The notes beneath the pieces are model-generated. The model was not told the origin of the DNA and searched no databases. It saw only the letters and a list, made by a program, of their open reading frames with translations. From CAUZIZ01 sp965218775 (GTDB lineage: Bacteria > Acidobacteriota > UBA6911 > RPQK01 > JAJDTT01), in contig CBDCLS010000006.1 of assembly GCA_965218775.1 (NCBI GenBank), positions 1,550,001-1,614,000 on the forward strand: 64,000 nt of DNA, in the 5' to 3' direction. Shown piece by piece: positions 28,383 through 36,287 of this stretch (position 1 is the stretch's first letter; each line of letters begins with the position of its first letter). The translations under genes and the position numbers were made by a program.

Positions 28383-29030
28383 GTGATTCGCATCTGGATC
28401 CATGTCCCGGTCTTGGTCCTATTCTTCTCCGCCATCATTTCGGGCAGCGAGCAGCGATTTTCCCATCCGGTTCATCTGAATCAGGGAGGCCTCGAATGCA
28501 CTGACTGTCACGCATCGGTCTCCGCCAGCAAGGCTGCAAGTGACAGTAACCTCCCCCGAGTCGAGAGCTGTGTCGAGTGTCACGATGGTACCAGAGCGTC
28601 GGTGATCGACCTAGCGGCTTACCACTGGAAGCCGGTCGAACGGACCTTCCGTTTCGACCATCAGTTCCATCTCCGGCTGGGAAACCTCGCGCCCCTTCTG
28701 GCAAGAGCCATTGATTCCGGGACTTATCTGGGTTGGCACGGCGGCATTCGCAAATATTTGGCTACGGAGAATCAATGCGAGGCCTGCCACAGGGGTTTGG
28801 CCGAGAGCGACGACCACGGCATGCCCCAGATGTCAGACTGCCTCGTCTGCCATTCAGAGATCGAGAACCCCTTCAGTTGTACCACCTGTCATTTTGGGGG
28901 TACCCAGCTTCGCCCTCAGGATCACACCATGGAGTTTGTCGATCGCCATGCCTCGAAGGACTTCGATTACGATAAGGCGACCTGTCTCCCCTGCCACGGG
29001 ACCAATTTTGCGTGCAGAGGGTGCCATTAG
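28383..29030 (+). CDS. Exported seven-haem c-type cytochrome
   Basis: 215 residues with an N-terminal signal peptide (WIHVPVLVLFFSAIISG) and seven CxxCH haem-binding motifs: CTDCH, CVECH, CEACH, CLVCH, CTTCH, CLPCH and CRGCH, the last at the very C-terminus. Extra His residues (FSHPVHL, FDHQFHLRLG) can serve as distal ligands. It resembles small multihaem electron carriers of the cytochrome c7/NapC-linked kind and probably moves electrons in the periplasm. The start is GTG. No partner reductase gene adjoins it; the upstream gene is a remnant. Confidence 0.85.
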   Translation: MIRIWIHVPVLVLFFSAIISGSEQRFSHPVHLNQGGLECTDCHASVSASKAASDSNLPRVESCVECHDGTRASVIDLAAYHWKPVERTFRFDHQFHLRLGNLAPLLARAIDSGTYLGWHGGIRKYLATENQCEACHRGLAESDDHGMPQMSDCLVCHSEIENPFSCTTCHFGGTQLRPQDHTMEFVDRHASKDFDYDKATCLPCHGTNFACRGCH

Positions 29031-29430
29031 CCGAGTGCAGCCGAAATACATCTGGGAGAACCCGCCGATTCCCGATCAATTCCGACGATAGTATTTACTT
29101 ATGTGATCGCTGTCACAAGAAGTAACGAAGAAGGGCACTAGTATGAGGGGCATCTGAGGCGCGGCCGGTTCGAATGCGCTCTTCCATTCGGAACCGCACA
29201 TAGAGAGTTGAGTATGTCGGATAGACTGCGAGAGATCATAGCGTACCTCCCAATACTCCCTTCCATAAGACCCAGTGTGTGGCGCTATGTTCAACCAGAA
29301 CTCGCACCTGTACGTGTGCTTGCCCTCGACCGAATCGGCCGCGCGACCCATTTCGGCTAGTCCCGAAGCTGCAACACAAGATTTGCTGGATAGTCCGAGG
29401 CGGAGTGGAGCTTCTTGGGCGCGGGGTCTG
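29031..29430. other. 400-bp stretch without a recognisable gene
   Basis: It lies between the convergent cytochrome and STAS genes. It contains one hairpin, 29165-29197 (ggttcgaatg facing cattcggaacc), and a 13-bp match (ctcccttccataa) to the end of the MITE-like element at 33833. No coding sequence could be supported. Confidence 0.5.
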
Positions 29431-29799
29431 TCAGTCTTCCAGGTTGGTCGGAGTGGATTCTTCCTCGAATCTTGCCAAGGCCTCTTCCTCGCTCTCATAG
29501 ACATCCAGAAGAGGCAGAAGCTGGCTCAGTGAGAGAACGTGCTTTACTCTGTCACCCACACGGAGGAGTTTTACCGAACAGTTGAATCGTTTGGCCAGTT
29601 TGATACCGGCTACCAACTCGCCAATCCCGGCGCTGTCGATCCAGGAAACGCCAGATAGATTAACGAGGACCTTTTGCCAGCCCTCGGCGAGAAGCTCGTT
29701 CATGATATCTCTGAGCAGCTGATCCCCTACCCCCACAACCAGGCGGCCTTCAAGGTCGACGATGACGACATCGCCCGATTTTCGAACATCGACATGCAT
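29431..29799 (-). CDS. STAS-domain anti-sigma factor antagonist
   Basis: 122 residues forming one STAS domain of the SpoIIAA/RsbV type. The phosphorylation segment WIDSAGIGELV is present with Ser56, which a partner HPK-like kinase would phosphorylate to switch binding to the anti-sigma factor. The start follows AGGAGAG at good spacing. No kinase, phosphatase or sigma gene is adjacent, so the partners are elsewhere. The C-terminus is acidic (YESEEEALARFEEES). Confidence 0.88.
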   Translation of the reverse strand: MHVDVRKSGDVVIVDLEGRLVVGVGDQLLRDIMNELLAEGWQKVLVNLSGVSWIDSAGIGELVAGIKLAKRFNCSVKLLRVGDRVKHVLSLSQLLPLLDVYESEEEALARFEEESTPTNLED

Positions 29800-29857
29800 C
29801 GGTGTCTCTCCTACAAAAATAGGACAGGATTCACGCCACTCGGGGTTTCACGCTGTA

Positions 29858-30023
29858 CTAGTACCCTGTCAACCTAGAAATTGTAGGTCCTGAACGGCCC
29901 TGGCGGCCGATCTCTGCGTTGCGCGTCCTCGACGTAGACCAAGCTATGCCTGCGGCGCGCGCCTTGACCTCGACCACCATGACTCGTCCATAACCCACAA
30001 TCTCCAGGTTGACAGAGTACTAG
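29858..30023. mobile_element. MITE-like palindromic element, 166 bp
   Basis: The ends are ctagtaccctgtcaacct (29858-29875) and aggttgacagagtactag (30006-30023), 17 of 18 bases complementary, with weaker pairing continuing about 13 bases inward. The GC-rich interior (ctgcgttgcgcg, ggcggcgcgcg) has no gene. A target duplication is not clear. It lies in the 355-bp gap between the STAS gene and the IS4 element. Confidence 0.6.
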
Positions 30024-30141
30024 GTGTCCGTTCCCGCGAACCGGGACATCCGGCCTGACGGGTCAGCCGGGCACGAGCGAGGAGAGTATAGCACGGCCGA
30101 AGTCCAGCGTCCTGAGAAGCGCCCCACTTCATAGATCCGGT

Positions 30142-31475
30142 CACTAGTGTCCGGTTATAAGTCCCATAGAGTCAACTGGTTAGAGCTAGGACTGTGGGCT
30201 TCCTGCAAGCTAGGTCTCATAAGTAGTTGATAAATGGGAACTTTCTCGAATGCGGTCACGCTCAAAACCTGCAGAATACTGTGTAGACTTTGGGGAAGCT
30301 TGAGTTCCTTTTTCAGGATTGCGATGAGGAGGTAAACGCAGACAGCAATCCAGATCTGGGTGCGAACGGCATTGTCGGAGGTGCCGTAGAAGGTCTTGAT
30401 TCGCAGGTGCTGCTTGATCCACTTGAAGAACAGCTCCACCTGCCAGCGGAGTTTGTAGAGGGAGGCGACGCTGAGGGCCGGAAGGGTGAAATTGTTCGTC
30501 AGGAAGACGAGAGATTTGTTGGTGGGAGCGTCGAAGAAGCGAACTCTTCGCAAGTGCTCTGGATAGTCTTGCCGAGATTTTGGCAAGGCCAAGCGCCCGG
30601 TGTGATCGCTGCGAACTCCGGGCTGATCGGACCGGGGTCGAGAGGTGTAGCGAGTAAAGCGGAGATTCTTCTTGGCCCGAATCACAAAGTAGGCGCAAGC
30701 TTGATGAACGACATGCAGACGAGCAAAGTCGAGATAACCCCGGTCCATGACGTAAAAGGCACCGGGCTCGATGACGAGGGAATCCAACAGGTTGACGTCG
30801 TGGCACTTTCCCTGGGTGATCTCGATGACGGTGGGGATCGGACCCCGCAAGTCCAGCAGGGTGTGCAGTTTGATGGCGCCCTTGCGCTTGCGAAAGTGGG
30901 CCCAGGGAAACAAGCTCAAGCACAGGTCGATGGTGGTCGAGTCGAAGGCATAGACTGTCTCCCCCAGCTCCAGACCGAGTTGCTCGTTGGCATACAGGCG
31001 TCTGGCTTTGACAATGAGCTTCTGCGCCAAGTCGGCGTAGATACGCCAGTCCCGTGTTTCGTTGGCTTCGGCCAGGGTGCTGCGGGCCACCTCCCCGCGA
31101 AATCCCAGCGAATAGAGCAGCTCGCTTCGGGAGCGCAGGCAGGCCTCGATGTCCCGCAAGCTCTCCCGGTACGTCAACTGCGCGAAGGCCATGGCCAGAA
31201 ACTGGTTCCGGCACGAGAAGCGGCGCACCCGGCGGTCTCCTCCGTAACGCTCGACACAGCGCTGGAACTGTTCCCGGTGAATCCCCTCCATCAGCTGGGC
31301 AAAAATCGTTCGTCTTGGGTTCATGGCCAGAGACTGGACTACGCCTCTGACCGTCTGGGTACGGGGCCAAGGAGAAGCCACGAAAATTCAAATGCGTCAC
31401 ACCCCTTCCTCGTCGCAACCTACTATACCCATGTAACTTATAGACGATCTCTACAATCTAAACCGGACAGCAGTG
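30142..31475 (-). mobile_element. Complete IS4-family insertion sequence, 1334 bp
   Basis: The terminal inverted repeats cactagtgtccggtt (left) and, read inward from the right, cactgctgtccggtt agree at 13 of 15 bases. A 9-bp direct repeat agatccggt flanks the element at 30133-30141 and 31476-31484, in the range known for IS4. One intact transposase gene fills it. Confidence 0.88.
30155..31324 (-). CDS. IS4-family transposase
   Basis: 389 residues from the ATG at 31324 (NPRRTIFAQLMEG), where family members begin; the frame runs on to 31381. The N-terminal DUF4372-like part has AFAQLTYRESLRDIEACLR. The DDE core shows VYAFDSTTIDLCL (first Asp), FYVMDRGYLDFARL (second Asp with the Y-x-D-x-x-R pattern) and LYKLRWQVELFFKWIKQHL (the Glu with YREK-like spacing). 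No frameshift is seen, so the element could be active. Confidence 0.93.
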   Translation of the reverse strand: MNPRRTIFAQLMEGIHREQFQRCVERYGGDRRVRRFSCRNQFLAMAFAQLTYRESLRDIEACLRSRSELLYSLGFRGEVARSTLAEANETRDWRIYADLAQKLIVKARRLYANEQLGLELGETVYAFDSTTIDLCLSLFPWAHFRKRKGAIKLHTLLDLRGPIPTVIEITQGKCHDVNLLDSLVIEPGAFYVMDRGYLDFARLHVVHQACAYFVIRAKKNLRFTRYTSRPRSDQPGVRSDHTGRLALPKSRQDYPEHLRRVRFFDAPTNKSLVFLTNNFTLPALSVASLYKLRWQVELFFKWIKQHLRIKTFYGTSDNAVRTQIWIAVCVYLLIAILKKELKLPQSLHSILQVLSVTAFEKVPIYQLLMRPSLQEAHSPSSNQLTLWDL

Positions 31476-31509
31476 AGATCCGGTGATGTTTGCAGAGGAA
31501 ATGGGGTGC

Positions 31510-31534
31510 CTAGTGCCCTGTGTCAGGGCACTAG
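31510..31534. other. Perfect 11-bp stem hairpin
   Basis: ctagtgccctg-tgt-cagggcactag lies 6 bp beyond the stop codon of the small minus-strand gene at 31540. There is no T-run on either side. It could stabilise the 3' end of that transcript. Confidence 0.45.
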
Positions 31535-31539
31535 ACAGG

Positions 31540-31806
31540 CTACCGGCATTCGATACTCTTGGGTGGGGTCCGCGAGCAGGCCATGCCCTCGGTTCTCGTA
31601 GAGGCCAACAAGGCACAGGCAACATCGGTAGCCGTACGTTGTGCCTCTTCTCGGGTGGCTCCGGAGGCGGAACGGCAAAGAGTCCTACCCTTGAATTCGA
31701 TGCAGACGTCACAGCTGAAAACGTTCAAACTCATAGTCGAGTAGAGAAGATATCCCACGAAAGCCAGCGTGCCTAAGAGGGCCAAGACCTTGGTTCGCGT
31801 TGACAT
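31540..31806 (-). CDS. Small membrane-anchored cysteine-rich protein, unknown function
   Basis: 88 residues. One N-terminal transmembrane or uncleaved signal segment (VLALLGTLAFVGYLLYS) is followed by a short extracytoplasmic domain with six cysteines: C32, C35, C44, C64, C77 and C87. The ordered pattern CDVCIEFKGRTLCR, then EEAQRTATDVAC, suggests disulfides or metal binding. I do not recognise the family. Coding is supported by a coherent signal plus Cys pattern and a hairpin after the stop codon. Confidence 0.6.
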   Translation of the reverse strand: MSTRTKVLALLGTLAFVGYLLYSTMSLNVFSCDVCIEFKGRTLCRSASGATREEAQRTATDVACALLASTRTEGMACSRTPPKSIECR

Positions 31807-31948
31807 CGTTCTCTATTGTATCAACCACCGAAACCGGCGTCTGAGACTTTTCCGTATGCAGTAGAGGCGACCGAGTCCCGCGATTGACAAGGAGCGGCCG
31901 AAGTGATCCAATTCCGGTTCTAAATCCAACAATTGTGAGGTGTTCCGG

Positions 31949-32803
31949 ATGCAAGTAGGCGACGGAGAATATCGGTACGAGGTAATCCCAGACTGGGCGA
32001 AACTACCTCCCGGCTGGACTTTCGGCTGGATTCCCGGCGTGGCAGTAGACAGCCAGGATCGGGTCTATGTGTACAGCAGGAGTGAACATCCCATGGTGGT
32101 TTTTGATCGTGAGGGGAACTTCCTGACGTCTTGGGGCGACGACGTTCTGGAAAATGCCCACGGAATCTTCATCGATTCAGACGACAACATCTACTGCACG
32201 GAGTGGAGTTCTCACTGCGTCCATAAGTTCAACTCTGACGGGCAGCTCCAGTGGACTTTGGGGACACCGGGTATTCCCAGGCCTCCTGGGGTTCCTTTCA
32301 ACCTGCCGACCGACCTGGCCGTAGCTCCTGATGGCTGTCTCTTCGTCAGCGACGGATACGGAAACTCGAAAGTGCACAAATACTCCGCAGAGGGAGTTCT
32401 GCTCTCCAGCTGGGGAGAACCCGGGACAGGCCCAGGACAATTCAACCTCGTCCACAGCGTTTGGGTCGACTCCGACTATCAAGTCTATATCTGCGACCGG
32501 GAGAACAACCGTATACAGATATTCGACAGAGACGGGCGATTCCTGAAGGAATGGACTGGATTCCTGCAGCCTGACAAGTTGTGGTTCGATGAAAGTGAAA
32601 CCATTTTCATGGCAGAGATTCGCCATCGGGTCACGATCCTCGATAGGCAGGGGGAAGTCTTGTCGCAGTGGGGTCAGGCTGGCGACCAGCCAGATCAATT
32701 CCGTACTTATCCTCATGGCATCTGGGGAGACAGCCGGGGAGACATCTATGTCAGCGAGGTTGCCTCAGACGCGCAGTTGAAGAAGTTTGTTCGCCAGCGT
32801 TAG
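31949..32803 (+). CDS. NHL-repeat beta-propeller protein
   Basis: 284 residues without an obvious signal peptide. Six NHL-type blades are visible, for example PGVAVDSQDRVYVYSRSEHP, HGIFIDSDDNIYCTEWSSHC, TDLAVAPDGCLFVSDGYGNS and HSVWVDSDYQVYICDRENNR. Such propellers resemble the lyase domain of peptidylglycine monooxygenase and often bind ligands or act on lactones. ATG at 31949 follows GTGAGGTG; GTG at 31940 is less likely. The DUF1080 gene at 33013 follows on the same strand. Confidence 0.82.
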   Translation: MQVGDGEYRYEVIPDWAKLPPGWTFGWIPGVAVDSQDRVYVYSRSEHPMVVFDREGNFLTSWGDDVLENAHGIFIDSDDNIYCTEWSSHCVHKFNSDGQLQWTLGTPGIPRPPGVPFNLPTDLAVAPDGCLFVSDGYGNSKVHKYSAEGVLLSSWGEPGTGPGQFNLVHSVWVDSDYQVYICDRENNRIQIFDRDGRFLKEWTGFLQPDKLWFDESETIFMAEIRHRVTILDRQGEVLSQWGQAGDQPDQFRTYPHGIWGDSRGDIYVSEVASDAQLKKFVRQR

Positions 32804-32872
32804 GGTTCACGCAAGGGAAACGAATTGGCAATAACGCTTTCAGCGTAGAAAAGACAAGGCGACTTAAACCCA

Positions 32873-32909
32873 GGGTAGCTCGCTTCGCATCGCCAAGCCT
32901 GGGCTACCC
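32873..32909. repeat. Short intergenic hairpin
   Basis: gggtagc and gctaccc are separated by about 23 bases between the NHL and DUF1080 genes, in a 209-bp gap that also holds a family-2 repeat. It may end transcription of the NHL gene. Confidence 0.35.
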
Positions 32910-32951
32910 GCACTAACACCTTGGGTGTAGGTGATGATCTGAAATCAGACG

Positions 32952-32978
32952 AAGTTTCTTTCTCGAATGGGGCCAGCG
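32952..32978 (+). repeat. Short dispersed repeat, family 2, copy 3
   Basis: aagtttctttctcgaatggg followed by gccagcg, identical to 6807-6833. It lies about 35 bp before the DUF1080 start, so it may lie within that gene's promoter or leader. Confidence 0.65.
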
Positions 32979-33012
32979 TTTCTGGGGGCGCCACTAAGGT
33001 GGAGGTAAAGCC

Positions 33013-33792
33013 ATGTATCAACGATCCCAAGTGAAGGTAGTTCAGATTCTTGCCCTCGCTCTGCTCCTGATCTCAGTGCAGAATTGCCAGGATGCGGGAA
33101 CAGAGATGTCCGATGAGGAATTCGAGGAGGCGCTAAAGGACCCCGTCAAGGTGACGAACTCTTTGACATCCGAGGAGCGAGCCGAAGGTTGGGAACTGCT
33201 CTTCGACGGCACCAGTCTTGACCATTGGCGTGGCTTCAAGCAGAACAGCGTCCCCCCAGGCTGGTTGATCAGGGATGGCGCCATTCACTTTTCGGGAGAA
33301 GTACGCGCAGGCGACATCATCACCCGTCAGCAGTACCAGGATTTTGAGCTGAGGTTGGAATGGCGGGTCTCCGAGGGTGGCAACAGCGGAATCTTTTTTC
33401 ACGTGAGCGAGGATTACGATAACGCCGGGGAATCTGCGCCGGAAATGCAGGTGTTGGACGATGACGGTCACCGGGATGGCGCCAAGCCGGAGACTCGAGC
33501 GGGTACGAACTATGCCCTCCACGCACTCTCAAAAGAGGTGATCAGACCGGCAGGAGAATGGAATCAGGTCGGTCTCGTCGTCAACGGGGCTCACGTCGAG
33601 CACTGGGTGAATGGTGAGAAAGTAGTGGAATACGAACTGTGGAGCGACGACTGGAAGCAAAGGGTGGCCAAGAGCAAATTCGCAGCCATGCCGGCCTACG
33701 GCCAGAGCAAGACCGGTTACATCGCACTACAGGACCATGGAGATCCAGTCTGGTTCCGAGGGATCAAGATCCGCCGTCTCAACGCGGAGTGA
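33013..33792 (+). CDS. DUF1080 (3-keto-disaccharide hydrolase-like) secreted protein
   Basis: 259 residues with a signal segment (ILALALLLISVQNC). One concanavalin-like domain follows: WELLFDGTSLDHWRGF, DFELRLEWRVSEGGNSGIFF, PEMQVLDDDGH and HWVNGEKVVEYEL. DUF1080 proteins include enzymes that split 3-keto-glucosides after oxidation of the sugar. GGAGGT precedes the ATG. A second DUF1080 domain is fused at the start of the protein at 48729. Confidence 0.88.
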   Translation: MYQRSQVKVVQILALALLLISVQNCQDAGTEMSDEEFEEALKDPVKVTNSLTSEERAEGWELLFDGTSLDHWRGFKQNSVPPGWLIRDGAIHFSGEVRAGDIITRQQYQDFELRLEWRVSEGGNSGIFFHVSEDYDNAGESAPEMQVLDDDGHRDGAKPETRAGTNYALHALSKEVIRPAGEWNQVGLVVNGAHVEHWVNGEKVVEYELWSDDWKQRVAKSKFAAMPAYGQSKTGYIALQDHGDPVWFRGIKIRRLNAE

Positions 33793-33832
33793 ACCGACTG
33801 CGGCGCAGCTGACCTGAAACCGGGACACTAAG

Positions 33833-34099
33833 TGCTCCCTTCCATAAATACGATGATGTATGCAGATGGGGCTTGCGAGGCGAGATCAAGGCAGGAGGAG
33901 GAAGACGATGCTTGGGCATCTTCGACGACGACCAACGCAGAGATCGTCCGCAACCCCCATCTGCCCTACGGTGGCGACGGGACGCGCCGATTTCTTTGTC
34001 GCTCCTCCTCCAAGATACAAAGCATCGAGTTCGGCGTCGCTTCGCGAACTCGACCCGTCGCGCTCGCCACATACATCATCGTATTTATGGAAGGGAGCA
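33833..34099. mobile_element. MITE-like element, 267 bp, with 30-bp perfect inverted ends and 5-bp target duplication
   Basis: The left end starts tgctcccttccataaatacg, and the right end is its exact complement over 30 bases. Direct repeats ctaag (33828-33832 and 34100-34104) flank it. The interior has short overlapping frames on both strands but no recognisable protein. This fills the 359-bp gap between the DUF1080 gene and the zinc-finger gene. No transposase with these ends lies in the window. Confidence 0.82.
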
Positions 34100-34151
34100 C
34101 TAAGTCCTGACGTCGGAACATAGCTCCAACTCACTCAGATATTCTTCGGGA

Positions 34152-34367
34152 TCAAGACGCCAATTCGACGGGGATCTTTCCCTTGGTCTGGAATAAGTGG
34201 GCATCTCGAATCTTCCAGGCCTCGTAGACGAGATCCCAGCACGGTCTGCACTCATCCAGGTGGATCAGGAAGGCCAGTTCGTCGTCCAGGCCCAACGTAC
34301 TCTCCATGAAAGACTGGAGAAATTCTCGGTCGCAGTGTCGTCCTTCGGTAGCCGTTTGTTCTATCAT
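34152..34367 (-). CDS. Small zinc-finger protein of the anti-sigma (zf-HC2) type
   Basis: 71 residues, no membrane segment. The pattern HCDREFLQSFMESTLGLDDELAFLIHLDECRPCWD carries the H-x3-C-x2-C-like zinc ligands of anti-sigma zinc-finger domains, whose first His/Cys comes near residue 11. Full anti-sigma factors usually add a membrane anchor, which is missing here. It is divergent from the Nramp-like gene at 34569, with no sigma factor beside it. Confidence 0.6.
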   Translation of the reverse strand: MIEQTATEGRHCDREFLQSFMESTLGLDDELAFLIHLDECRPCWDLVYEAWKIRDAHLFQTKGKIPVELAS

Positions 34368-34568
34368 CGCTCCCGTCCATATCGGCCAGCCCGTTTCTCC
34401 ACTTTGTGCGATAGATCACTGGAAGCTTGGGGTGTAGAGGCTGCGGCCGAGGTTTCATGCCGTCTTTAGCCCCCAACCTTTTCACCTGTAACCTACAATC
34501 CAGAGTGGTAAGATGCTGCGTCTGGAATTCGCAGGATTTTTTCTGAACAGGGTTTAGGAGTTACGACC

Positions 34569-36230
34569 ATGACCGAAGGCAGCCACGAAGCCAAGCAGGC
34601 TTCAGGCGTAGACGATTCCGCGAGCGCACTTTCAGCCCCCCCAGAGTCCGAGGCTGGCCAGTCCACGCAATTCGAGGCTCCTCATCCTGGATCAAGCCAG
34701 ATGCCCCGCTGGGAGACGGGCGAGCTGGCCGATGCCCCCCGGTTTACGTGGCGCAATTGGTTCGCCCTATTGGGACCCGGATTGGTTCTGGGTGGTGGAG
34801 CCATCGGAGGTGGAGAGTGGCTGATGGGACCCGCCGTGACGGCCAAGTACGGGGGGACGCTGATGTGGTTGGCTACCCTCAGTATCGTGGGGCAGGTCTT
34901 CTATAACATCGAGATCAGCCGCTATACCCTCTACACCGGGGAGCCGATTTTCACGGGGAAGTTTCGGACCCTACCCGGTCCCAAGTTTTGGGTCTTTGCC
35001 TATCTGGTCTTGGATTTCGGAGCGGTATTTCCCTATCTGGCAGCCAATGCGGCCACACCACTCGCAGCTGTCCTCTTGGGAGGTGTGCTCCCCGACCCAA
35101 TGAACAACGACATGCACTGGTGGCTGATGCGACTCCTTGGCTACCTGATCTTTCTGCTAGCGATGGTGCCGCTGATCTTTGGAGGGAAAATCTACAATTC
35201 TCTGAAAGCCATCATGAGCTTCAAGATCGTCGTGGTTCTTGGATTTCTTTCAATCGTTGCGATTTTCCACTCCAGTACCTCAACCTGGTTCGAGATCTTC
35301 GGAGGGTTTCTTCACTTCGGGTCACTTCCTTCGGGTCCTAGCGAAACCACCAACGTGTTTGTGTCCGTGTTCAGTGGACAAGGTGTGCCTGAAATCGACT
35401 TCAGCACCATTGCGCTACTGGCAGCCTTCGCCGCAATTGCCGGCAGCGGTGGGCTCTCTAATGCGGCCATCAGCAACTACACCCGAGATCAGGGATGGGG
35501 GATGGGGCACCATGTCGGCGCCATTCCCAGCGTGGTCGGCGGTCGGAACATCACCCTCTCCCATGTTGGGAGGGTGTTTGAGGTAACCTCGGCCTCTCTC
35601 CCCAAGTGGCGCAGGTGGTACCGGCACGTGGTACGGGATCAGGTAGCGGTCTGGATGCCGGCTTGCTTCTTGGGGGTTGCGCTACCGAGCATGCTCTCGG
35701 TTGAGTTCTTGCCCCGTGGAACCGAGGCGAGCAGCTGGGTGGCGGCCGGGATGACGGCGGATGGCGTGAGGCAGCATGTCGGAGCTGCCTGGGGGGCCTC
35801 TTCGGGTCACCTTTTCTGGTACATGACGATGTTTTGCGGTTTTCTGGTCCTGGCGCCTTCGATGGCCACCAGTGCCGACGGAGTTATTCGACGCTGGGTC
35901 GACGTCTTCTGGACATCGAGCTCACGTCTTAGAAAGCTGGATCGCAGCAAGATCCGCTGGGTCTATTTCAGCGTCCTTATCTGCTACGCGACCTTCGGCA
36001 TGATCGTGCTCTCGATCGCTCCTCCCCTGGACCTGTTGAAGATTGCGGCCAACATTTTCAACTACGCCCTGGGTATCAGTTGTCTTCATACGTTGGTCGT
36101 CAACGTGACGCTGCTCCCACCAGCCTTGAGGCCAGGCTGGTTCATGCGGATCGGCCTCTTTTGCGGTGGACTCTTTTTCATTGTGCTAGCGGTGATCACC
36201 ACGATGAATCTCTTTGGGTTTCTCGGCTGA
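34569..36230 (+). CDS. Nramp-like divalent metal ion transporter
   Basis: 553 residues. About 55 hydrophilic residues precede the membrane part, starting LLGPGLVLGGGAIGGGEWLMGP. Around eleven helices follow, including FAAIAGSGGLSNAAISNYTRDQGWGMG, which corresponds to the conserved cytoplasmic stretch of Nramp proteins. The classic TM1 DPGN metal motif is replaced by GGGAIGGGEW, so this belongs to a divergent Nramp-related branch and the substrate is uncertain. AGGAG precedes the ATG. Confidence 0.75.
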   Translation: MTEGSHEAKQASGVDDSASALSAPPESEAGQSTQFEAPHPGSSQMPRWETGELADAPRFTWRNWFALLGPGLVLGGGAIGGGEWLMGPAVTAKYGGTLMWLATLSIVGQVFYNIEISRYTLYTGEPIFTGKFRTLPGPKFWVFAYLVLDFGAVFPYLAANAATPLAAVLLGGVLPDPMNNDMHWWLMRLLGYLIFLLAMVPLIFGGKIYNSLKAIMSFKIVVVLGFLSIVAIFHSSTSTWFEIFGGFLHFGSLPSGPSETTNVFVSVFSGQGVPEIDFSTIALLAAFAAIAGSGGLSNAAISNYTRDQGWGMGHHVGAIPSVVGGRNITLSHVGRVFEVTSASLPKWRRWYRHVVRDQVAVWMPACFLGVALPSMLSVEFLPRGTEASSWVAAGMTADGVRQHVGAAWGASSGHLFWYMTMFCGFLVLAPSMATSADGVIRRWVDVFWTSSSRLRKLDRSKIRWVYFSVLICYATFGMIVLSIAPPLDLLKIAANIFNYALGISCLHTLVVNVTLLPPALRPGWFMRIGLFCGGLFFIVLAVITTMNLFGFLG

Positions 36231-36287
36231 AGGGGAGCGTGCCATCCAGACTTCTGGCAATGGAGTACTCGGATCGAGGGCTCGGCG

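Noticed and set aside
29249..29275. ctcccttccataa resembling the end of the 33833 MITE-like element
   Set aside because: Only 13 bases match and there is no partner end, so it could be chance or a tiny remnant.
30210..31486. Two long open frames (about 400 codons each) overlapping the IS4 transposase
   Set aside because: They shadow the transposase, which has all its DDE motifs; the alternatives have none.
33779..34110. Several overlapping short frames inside the 267-bp MITE-like element
   Set aside because: They occur on both strands in a palindromic element and have no conserved features.
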